From UBA7887 sp964408735 (GTDB lineage: Bacteria; Pseudomonadota; Alphaproteobacteria; UBA7887): a DNA stretch of 13,813 nt. The notes beneath the pieces are model-generated. The model saw only the letters and a program-made list of their open reading frames with translations, searched no databases and had not been told where the DNA came from. Shown piece by piece: positions 1 to 5,348 of the stretch. The first letter of the stretch is position 1. Each line of letters starts with the position of its first letter. A program made the translations under genes and the position numbers. The stretch spans positions 1 to 13,813 of the forward strand of contig CAYPAX010000114.1 in NCBI GenBank assembly GCA_964408735.1. The letters run 5' to 3'.

Positions 1-24
1 GCGCCTAGCCAGGACGGCGCTGAG

Positions 25-39
25 ACCGGTCAAACCGGT
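25..39. repeat. Paired ACCGGT inverted repeat upstream of gspE
   Basis: Two copies of the palindrome ACCGGT (25-30 and 34-39) are separated by CAA, so the unit can fold as a hairpin with a 3-nt loop or be read as two half-sites. It lies about 50 nt upstream of the first gspE start. No T-tract follows it, so it is not a typical intrinsic terminator. An operator role is possible but not shown, and in GC-rich DNA a repeat this short can arise by chance. Confidence 0.3.
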
Positions 40-80
40 TCCCCCTAACCATGAAGCGCTCTAGACTGCGAACCCCATGC

Positions 81-95
81 GGAGCAATGCCGTGA
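81..95 (+). promoter_or_regulatory. gspE ribosome binding site and coupled GTG start
   Basis: GGAG (81-84) lies 7 nt before GTG 92. A 14-codon open frame beginning at ATG 51 ends with the TGA at 93-95, overlapping the GTG as GTGA. That arrangement is typical of translational coupling, but whether the mini-frame is translated is unknown. The Shine-Dalgarno is the reason for preferring GTG 92 over ATG 77. Confidence 0.45.
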
Positions 96-1828
96 GCGCT
101 GACGATCCTGCAACGACGATCGAACAGGACGGCCCGGACGAAGCGCTCGGCCGGCGCCTGCTGGCGGCCGGCAAGCTGCAGGAGGCGGGGCTGGAGCGCG
201 CCCAGCGCGTGGCCCGCGACGGCCCGGCGCTGCATATCGTCCTCACCCGCCTCGGCCTGGTCAGCGAAAGCGATATGGCGGAGGCCTTGTCGGCCGAGCT
301 CGGCATGCCGCTCGCCGGCGTCGCCGACTATCCCGACGAGCCCCTGATCGAGGGCAGCGCCCGCTTCCTCAAGGAGGCGCGGGTGATGCCGCTTTCGGTG
401 GCCGAGGACGCCCTGGTGCTGGCCATGGCCGACCCGCTCGATTCCTATGCTCTGCGTGCGGTCGAGCTGCTGGCCGACAAGCCGGTGACGCCCTGGGTCG
501 GCCTGCCCGCCGATATCGAGGGTGCCATCGAGCGCGCCTATGGCGGTGGCCGCAGCTCGATCGACGAGATCAGCGACCAGGCCATGGTAGACGGCGAGGA
601 GATCGCCGCCGAGGACGTCGCCCGCTTGCGCGACCTGGCCAGCGAGGCGCCGGTGGTGCGCCTGGTCAATCTGCTGATCACCCGCGCCGTGGAGCGCCGC
701 GCCTCGGACATCCATATCGAGCCTTTCGAGGCGCAGCTGCGCGTGCGCTACCGCATCGACGGCGCCCTGCAGCCCGTCGATTCGCCGCCCAACCAGCTGC
801 GCGCCGCGGTGATCTCGCGCATCAAGCTGATGGCCAACCTCAACATCGCCGAACGGCGCCTGCCCCAGGACGGCCGCATCAAGCTCGCCGTGCGCGGCAA
901 GGAGATCGATTTGCGCGTCGCCACCCTGCCGACCATGCACGGCGAGGGCGTGGTGCTGCGCATTCTGGATCGGGGCACCGTCGAGCTCGACTTCGCCAAG
1001 CTGGGCTTTGCCGGCGCGGCGCTCGACTCCTATCTCGAAGCGCTCGAGCGGCCGAACGGCATCGTGCTCGTCACGGGCCCCACCGGCAGCGGTAAGACGA
1101 CCACGCTCTATGCCTCGCTGGCGCGCCTCAACACGCCTGACAAGAAGATCCTCACCGTCGAGGACCCGGTCGAATACCAGCTCGACGGCGTCAACCAGAT
1201 CCAGGTCAAGCCGCAGATCGGGCTCACTTTCGCCCATGTGCTGCGCTCCATGCTGCGCCAGGACCCGGACGTCATCATGGTCGGCGAGATTCGCGACCTG
1301 GAGACTGCCGAGATCGCCGTGCAGGCGGCACTGACCGGGCATCTGGTGCTCTCCACCCTGCATACCAACAGCGCCGTCGGCACGGTCACGCGCCTGCTCG
1401 ACATGGGCCTCGAAGACTATCTGCTGACCGCGACCGTCAACGGCATTGCCGCCCAGCGCCTGGTGCGCCGGCTTTGCGAAAGCTGCCGCGAGCCCTATGC
1501 GGCGATGCCTGAGATGGTGGCGGAGATGCGTCTCGACGCCATCGCCGAAGCTGCCGGCCTCGATGATGCCGGCGGCATCACCCTGCACCGCGCCAAGGGC
1601 TGCGAGGCCTGCGACGGCAGCGGCTATCTGGGGCGCACCAGCATTCTCGAAGTTCTGGCCATGACGGATGCCCTGCGGGCGTTGGTGCTGCGCCGGGCGG
1701 AAGCCGCCGAGATCCAGCGCACGGCGCAAGGAGAGGGCATGCGCGGCATGTATGAGGACGGCCTGGCCAAGGCCATGAGCGGCGTCACCACGATCGAGGA
1801 AGTGCTCGGCGTGACCCGCGACGCCTGA
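92..1828 (+). CDS. gspE: Type II secretion system assembly ATPase GspE
   Basis: This is the cytoplasmic hexameric ATPase that powers pseudopilus assembly in type II secretion. I prefer the GTG at 92 (578 aa): GGAG at 81-84 sits 7 nt upstream, while the ATG at 77 (583 aa) has no Shine-Dalgarno. Numbering from the GTG, the N-terminal region (about 20-150) is the GspE_N docking domain. The Walker A loop GPTGSGKT is at 329-336, with K335. The Asp-box/Walker B stretch RQDPDVIMVGEIRD is at 389-402, followed by the His box STLHTN. A zinc-type tetracysteine is intact (C462, C465, C504, C507), as expected for GspE; PilT lacks it. Length fits the family. It is the first gene of the gspEFGHIJ operon and ends 10 nt before gspF. 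PilB is the closest alternative, but the adjoining GspF-J genes settle the call. Confidence 0.96.
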   Translation: MSADDPATTIEQDGPDEALGRRLLAAGKLQEAGLERAQRVARDGPALHIVLTRLGLVSESDMAEALSAELGMPLAGVADYPDEPLIEGSARFLKEARVMPLSVAEDALVLAMADPLDSYALRAVELLADKPVTPWVGLPADIEGAIERAYGGGRSSIDEISDQAMVDGEEIAAEDVARLRDLASEAPVVRLVNLLITRAVERRASDIHIEPFEAQLRVRYRIDGALQPVDSPPNQLRAAVISRIKLMANLNIAERRLPQDGRIKLAVRGKEIDLRVATLPTMHGEGVVLRILDRGTVELDFAKLGFAGAALDSYLEALERPNGIVLVTGPTGSGKTTTLYASLARLNTPDKKILTVEDPVEYQLDGVNQIQVKPQIGLTFAHVLRSMLRQDPDVIMVGEIRDLETAEIAVQAALTGHLVLSTLHTNSAVGTVTRLLDMGLEDYLLTATVNGIAAQRLVRRLCESCREPYAAMPEMVAEMRLDAIAEAAGLDDAGGITLHRAKGCEACDGSGYLGRTSILEVLAMTDALRALVLRRAEAAEIQRTAQGEGMRGMYEDGLAKAMSGVTTIEEVLGVTRDA

Positions 1829-1838
1829 GATGTAAGCC

Positions 1839-3059
1839 ATGGCAACGTTTCGCTACAAAGCCGTCTCGCAAAGCGGAGAGGTCGTAGAGGGCGAGCTCGA
1901 CGGCAGCGACAAGGCGGCGGTGATCGAGCGCCTGCACCAGCAGGGACACACCCCCATCCGGGCCGACGAGGTGCGGCGCGGCGGCGGCGTCTCGCTGCTC
2001 AACCAGCCCCTGTTCGGCACCGGCGCCGTCGGCCGCCGCGAGGTCATGATGCTGACGCGCGAGCTTGCCACCCTGCTCGGCGCCGGCCTGACCCTGGAAC
2101 GGGCGCTGGAGATCCTCAGCGAGCTCGAAAGCGACAAGACGACCAGCCGCCTGGTCTTGCGCCTGCTGGAGGCGATCCGCGGCGGCAGCACCTTCGCCGA
2201 TGCCCTGGGCGACCAGGGCCGGGCCTTCCCGGCCTTCTATGTCAGCATGGTCCGCGCCGGCGAGACCGGCGGCGCGCTGGAAGTGGTGCTGGAGCGGCTC
2301 AGCGACCTGCTGGAACGCTCCCAGGCGCTGCGCGAAAGCGTGCGCTCGGCGCTGATCTATCCGACCCTCATCCTGGTGCTTGCCGGCGGCGCCATCGCGG
2401 TGCTGCTGACCGTCGTGCTGCCCGAGTTCGAGCCCTTTTTCGCCGACAGCGGCGCGGCCCTGCCGGTGTCGACGCAGATCGTTATCGCCGTCGCCGGGGC
2501 CATCGAAAACTGGTGGTGGGCAGGCCTGATAGGGCTTTTGATCATAATCTCCCTGATGCACCAACAGTTGGCCAACCCGTCGACGCGGCGGCGCTGGGAC
2601 GCGCTGATGCTGCGCCTGCCCCTGCTCGGTGACCTGACCGCCAAGGCCGAGGCCGCGCGCTTCAGCCGCACCCTGGGGACGCTGCTGACCAATGGCGTGC
2701 CCATGCTCAGTGCGCTCGCCATCGTCAAGGATACGCTCTCGAACAGCGCCACTGCCGCCGCCATCGGCGATATCGGCGGCATGCTGGAGGAAGGCCGCGG
2801 CCTGGCCGGGCCGCTCTCGGAAGTGCCGCGCTTCCCGCCGCTCGCCGCCCAGCTGGTGCGCGTCGGCGAGGAGACAGGCCAGCTCGAGCCCATGCTGGCC
2901 AAGGTCGCCGATATCTTCGATGCCGAGGTGCGCCGCGCCGTCGATCGCGCGCTGGCCCTGCTCGTGCCGGCGCTCACCCTGTTGCTGGGCGGGCTGATCG
3001 CCTTGATAATCGTGTCCATCCTGGGCGCCCTGTTCAGTGTCTACGAACTGCCGTTGTGA
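1839..3059 (+). CDS. gspF: Type II secretion inner-membrane platform protein GspF
   Basis: GspF is the polytopic inner-membrane protein that couples the GspE ATPase to the pseudopilus. The 406-aa product has the usual length and the MATFRYKA-type N-terminus of the family. It carries two T2SSF repeats, about 70-193 (RELATLLGAGLTLERAL) and about 272-395 (RFSRTLGTLLTNGVPMLSAL). Hydrophobic segments lie at about 171-195, 223-240 and 371-400, matching the expected three membrane spans. The start is 10 nt after the gspE stop, with only a weak Shine-Dalgarno. The stop TGA (3057-3059) overlaps alternative starts of gspG. PilC of type IV pili is the close paralogue; the neighbours indicate GspF. Confidence 0.96.
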   Translation: MATFRYKAVSQSGEVVEGELDGSDKAAVIERLHQQGHTPIRADEVRRGGGVSLLNQPLFGTGAVGRREVMMLTRELATLLGAGLTLERALEILSELESDKTTSRLVLRLLEAIRGGSTFADALGDQGRAFPAFYVSMVRAGETGGALEVVLERLSDLLERSQALRESVRSALIYPTLILVLAGGAIAVLLTVVLPEFEPFFADSGAALPVSTQIVIAVAGAIENWWWAGLIGLLIIISLMHQQLANPSTRRRWDALMLRLPLLGDLTAKAEAARFSRTLGTLLTNGVPMLSALAIVKDTLSNSATAAAIGDIGGMLEEGRGLAGPLSEVPRFPPLAAQLVRVGEETGQLEPMLAKVADIFDAEVRRAVDRALALLVPALTLLLGGLIALIIVSILGALFSVYELPL

Positions 3060-3073
3060 TGAGGAAGACGACC

Positions 3074-3496
3074 ATGCCCCGACCGCTCTCGCGCCAAGCC
3101 GGCATTACCCTGTTGGAACTGCTGGTGGTGCTGGTGATCCTGGCCGTGATCGCGGGCTTCGCCGCGCGGCCGCTGCTCAACGTGCTTGGCGGCGCCAAGT
3201 CGGACGCCGCGGCGATCAAGCTCGAAGGCTTGATCGAGGTGCTCGATCTCTATCGCCTCGAAGTCGGCCACTATCCCAGCGAGCAGGACGGTCTTGAGGC
3301 GTTGTTCGAGCGCCCGGCGGGTGCCGAGGTCTGGAACGGCCCGTACGTGCGCAAGCGCGAGCAGCTGCTCGATCCCTGGAACCGGCTCTATCTGTACCGC
3401 TATCCCGGCGACAATGGCGATTTCGACCTCTATTCCCTCGGCGCCGACGGCATCGAGGGCGGCGATGACGAGGATGCCGACGTCACCAGCTGGTAA
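3074..3496 (+). CDS. gspG: Type II secretion major pseudopilin GspG
   Basis: GspG is the main subunit of the periplasmic pseudopilus. I choose ATG 3074 (140 aa) because GAGGAAG at 3061-3067 lies 6 nt upstream; GTG 3056 and ATG 3059 are in frame but lack a Shine-Dalgarno. The prepilin peptidase site is RQAG/ITLLE: cleavage would follow G10, with E15 as the conserved +5 glutamate. Residue +1 is Ile rather than the usual Phe or Met. The hydrophobic helix (11-29) follows. The signature LDLYRLEVGHYPSEQDGLEAL (in the 57-77 region) and the C-terminal acidic loop (SLGADGIEGG, then DDEDADVTSW, 121-140) match the calcium-binding end of GspG. The last 32 nt overlap the preferred gspH start. Confidence 0.95.
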   Translation: MPRPLSRQAGITLLELLVVLVILAVIAGFAARPLLNVLGGAKSDAAAIKLEGLIEVLDLYRLEVGHYPSEQDGLEALFERPAGAEVWNGPYVRKREQLLDPWNRLYLYRYPGDNGDFDLYSLGADGIEGGDDEDADVTSW

Positions 3497-3929
3497 ATCC
3501 GCAACCGGCGTCACCTTGCTGGAATTGCTGGTGGTGCTGGTCATCGTCGGCCTGATCGTCGGCGCCATGCCGCGTCTTATGGGTGGCGGCGAGGCGGCCA
3601 AGACGCGGGCGGCGGCGCGCGAGGTAGCGAACACGCTGCGCCAGGCGCGCTCGCGGGCGATCCTGGAAAACCGTGACGTGGTGGTGCGCATCGATACCGC
3701 CGAACGGCGCTTCGCCAGCGGCGCAGAGGCGCCGTGGCGGGCCCTGCCCGAGGCACTGACACTACAGGTGGAGACCGCCGCCTCCGAGCAGATCGACGAC
3801 GATATCGCCGGCCTGCGTTTCTTCGCCGACGGCAGCAGCAGCGGCGGGCGCATCACGCTGGCCGGCGAGGCGCGCAGCTATCACGTCATGCTGCACTGGC
3901 TCACCGGCACGGTCGAGATCCGTGAATAG
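3465..3929 (+). CDS. gspH: Type II secretion minor pseudopilin GspH
   Basis: GspH is a minor pseudopilin of the type II secretion tip. The frame is open far upstream inside gspG, so the start must be chosen. ATG 3465 (154 aa) has GAGGG at 3455-3459 with a 5-nt spacer; ATG 3474 is an alternative with a poorly placed Shine-Dalgarno. The processing site is SATG/VTLLE, with cleavage after G15, Val at +1 and E20 at +5, followed by a hydrophobic helix to about residue 33. The C-terminal half carries RFFADGSSSGGRITL, characteristic of GspH/FimT domains. The gene overlaps gspG by 32 nt and gspI by 8 nt, so coupled translation is likely. Length is usual for GspH. Confidence 0.9.
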   Translation: MTRMPTSPAGKSATGVTLLELLVVLVIVGLIVGAMPRLMGGGEAAKTRAAAREVANTLRQARSRAILENRDVVVRIDTAERRFASGAEAPWRALPEALTLQVETAASEQIDDDIAGLRFFADGSSSGGRITLAGEARSYHVMLHWLTGTVEIRE

Positions 3930-4290
3930 GCGGGGCTTCACGTTGGTCGAGGTGCTGGTGGCGCTTGCCATCCTCACCATTGCGCTGTCGGGGCTGATGC
4001 AGGTGTTTTCCACCGGCATGCGCGCCACCGTGGCGGCGGAGAAGCGCACCGTGGCCGTGCTGCTGGCGCGCTCGCGCCTGGCCGCCATCGGTATCGAGGA
4101 GCCGCTCAAGACCGGCGAGAGCAGAGGCGAGTGGGACGACGGCTATCGCTGGAGCGCCGTCGTTACGGCCGAGGAGACCGCGCCGGGACAGAACCCGCAT
4201 CATGTCTCTGTCACCGTGTCATGGGAAGGCGGCGCGGTCACCCTCGACGGCCTCGCCCTGCCGCAGCTGACGCGGGGGCGCAACCGATGA
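3922..4290 (+). CDS. gspI: Type II secretion minor pseudopilin GspI
   Basis: GspI is a minor pseudopilin that, with GspJ and GspK, forms the complex thought to initiate pseudopilus assembly. The start is GTG 3922, which overlaps the last 8 nt of gspH; only a weak GAG lies upstream, so initiation is probably coupled. The 122-aa product begins MNRRG/FTLVE, with cleavage after G5, Phe at +1 and E10 at +5. The hydrophobic helix covers about 6-27. The downstream stretch LLARSRLAAIGIEEPL and the following GEWDDGYRW fit the conserved GspI pattern. The stop overlaps the gspJ start in an ATGA arrangement. Confidence 0.93.
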   Translation: MNRRGFTLVEVLVALAILTIALSGLMQVFSTGMRATVAAEKRTVAVLLARSRLAAIGIEEPLKTGESRGEWDDGYRWSAVVTAEETAPGQNPHHVSVTVSWEGGAVTLDGLALPQLTRGRNR

Positions 4291-4943
4291 CGCGCGCGCG
4301 CGGCTTTACCCTGCTCGAGCTGCTGGTCTCCATGACCTTGCTGGCGCTGATCCTGACGCTGCTGTTCGGCGGCTTGCGCACCGGCACCCGGGTCTGGGAG
4401 GCGGGCGCCGAGCGCGCCGACAACCTCGCCCGCCTGCAAGCCAGCCAAGGCTTCCTCAGGCGCCAGATCGGCGGCCTCTATCCCCTGGTCGAGCGCGACC
4501 GCAACGGCCCGCCGGAGAGTAGCTTCGAGGGCACGCGGGAATACGCCCGCTTTATCGGCCTGCTGCCGTCGCATTTCGGCTTCAGCGGCTTCCAGCGCAT
4601 CGAGGTCGGCCTCGTCGACGACGGCGACGGCGCCCATCTCGGCGTTTCCTGGCAGGCCTATGGGGCTGAGGAGAGCCTGGCGGAAGAGGACCGCAGCGCG
4701 CTGCTCATGGAGGATATCGAGGCTGTCGAGCTGTCCTATTTCGGCGCCAAGACGCGGCGCGGCGAGGCGCGCTGGGAAGACGAATGGCGCGCTGCCGAGC
4801 AGGCCCCGCGGCTGGTCCGCATTTCCCTCAGTTTCCCGGCCGGCGACCGCCGCGTCTGGCCCGAACTGGTGGTGCGCACCGCCATCGATACGGTGCTGCC
4901 GGCAAGTCGCGATGCCGACGAGGACGAAGACGAGGTCGAATGA
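4287..4943 (+). CDS. gspJ: Type II secretion minor pseudopilin GspJ
   Basis: GspJ is a minor pseudopilin of the tip complex. The ATG at 4287 overlaps the gspI TGA (ATGA), with a GGGGG tract at 4274-4278 as a possible Shine-Dalgarno. The 218-aa product starts MTRARG/FTLLE, with cleavage after G6, Phe at +1 and E11 at +5, then a hydrophobic helix to about 29. The body contains RVWEAGAERADNL and an ESSFEG-type segment consistent with GspJ, and ends with an acidic tail (DADEDEDEVE). The TGA at 4941-4943 touches the T-tract of a terminator that points the other way. gspK would normally follow but is absent, so this is the last gene of the block as seen here. Confidence 0.93.
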   Translation: MTRARGFTLLELLVSMTLLALILTLLFGGLRTGTRVWEAGAERADNLARLQASQGFLRRQIGGLYPLVERDRNGPPESSFEGTREYARFIGLLPSHFGFSGFQRIEVGLVDDGDGAHLGVSWQAYGAEESLAEEDRSALLMEDIEAVELSYFGAKTRRGEARWEDEWRAAEQAPRLVRISLSFPAGDRRVWPELVVRTAIDTVLPASRDADEDEDEVE

Positions 4944-4974
4944 AAAGAGGGGCGCCCGTGTGGGGGGCGCCCCT
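4944..4974 (-). terminator. Intrinsic terminator for the minus-strand FN3 gene
   Basis: A perfect 10-bp stem, AGGGGCGCCC (4948-4957) with GGGCGCCCCT (4965-4974), encloses a 7-nt loop. Read on the minus strand the stem is followed by CTTTT, from the AAAAG at 4944-4948. On the plus strand it is followed by GTCAGT, with no T-run. It therefore terminates transcription of the minus-strand gene whose stop codon is 29 nt away. Any effect on gspJ transcripts would be weaker and partial. Confidence 0.7.
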
Positions 4975-5003
4975 GTCAGTCGGGGGGTGTGGAGGGAGGA
5001 GGT

Positions 5004-5342
5004 CTACTTGTTTCGGCCGCGGCCACCGCCGCCGCCATTATTGCCGCCGCCACCGCCGCCACCGCCGCCACCGGTGGTCTTGCCGCCGAGGGTGACCGTG
5101 ACTTCCGTGGGGGCGGAGACGTTGCCGGCACGGTCGACCGCGCTGACCCCGTAGACATAGGTGGTGCCGGTGGAGCCGCCGTTGTCCGTATAGCCGCAGC
5201 AGCCGGCCTCGGCGATTTGGGCGCCGTCGCGATAGACGAGATAGGACTCGACACCGCTGCCGCCGCTGTCGCCGGCCGCATCCCACGACAGCTGGACACG
5301 GGTCTTGCGCTTGACTTCACCGGCCAGGCCGCCCGGTGCAGC
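5004..5342 (-). CDS. 5'-truncated gene: fibronectin type III domain with Gly-rich tail
   Basis: This is the 3' end of a minus-strand gene. The frame runs from about 5342 down to TAG at 5004-5006, giving about 112 residues without a start codon. After PGGLAGEV come the FN3 hallmarks in order: VQLSWD (strand B Trp), SYLVYRDG, a vicinal CC followed by GYTDNG, GTTYVYGVSAVDRAGN (strand F Tyr and the AVDRAGN turn) and SAPTEVTVT. It ends with ten Gly, NN, five Gly and RGRNK. The frame holds no ATG, GTG or TTG start and meets a stop at 5370-5372, inside gspD sequence. The 5' part, presumably a signal peptide and a catalytic or adhesive domain, is missing. FN3 domains with Gly-rich linkers are common in secreted bacterial proteins, so a substrate of the adjacent secretion system is conceivable; that is inference. 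A proper terminator follows it. Confidence 0.8.
   Translation of the reverse strand, partial: AAPGGLAGEVKRKTRVQLSWDAAGDSGGSGVESYLVYRDGAQIAEAGCCGYTDNGGSTGTTYVYGVSAVDRAGNVSAPTEVTVTLGGKTTGGGGGGGGGGNNGGGGGRGRNK
5022..5072. repeat. CCG/CCA triplet repeat encoding a poly-glycine tail
   Basis: About 50 nt of near-perfect GCC/ACC triplets, interrupted by ATTATT, encode on the minus strand a run of ten Gly, two Asn and five Gly. Triplet runs of this kind can slip in replication or sequencing. Length changes in multiples of three would leave the frame intact and only alter the tail length. Confidence 0.75.
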
Positions 5343-5348
5343 TGCCCA
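5336..5348. other. Junction between two 5'-truncated genes
   Basis: To the left, minus-strand FN3 coding sequence is recognisable to about 5331-5340. To the right, plus-strand GspD sequence is recognisable from about 5342-5348. Each frame is blocked a few codons past this point: a plus-strand TGA at 5312-5314 in the gspD frame, and a minus-strand stop at 5370-5372 in the FN3 frame. An 8-bp palindrome, GCAGCTGC (5338-5345), sits at the join. The breakpoint is consistent with an inversion, a recombination event or a chimeric assembly; the sequence alone cannot separate these. Confidence 0.75.

Noticed and set aside
5..1840. 611-aa open frame on the minus strand opposite gspE
   Set aside because: Composition is typical of a GC-rich antisense shadow (Ala/Gly/His/Arg/Asp-rich, no domain), and gspE on the other strand is unequivocal.
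4948..4974. Hairpin as a plus-strand terminator of the gsp operon
   Set aside because: No T-run follows it on the plus strand; the T-tract is only on the minus strand.
5022..5072. Repeat run as a CRISPR-like array or mobile-element end
   Set aside because: It is a simple triplet repeat within a coding frame, with no spacers, no terminal inverted repeats and no transposase nearby.
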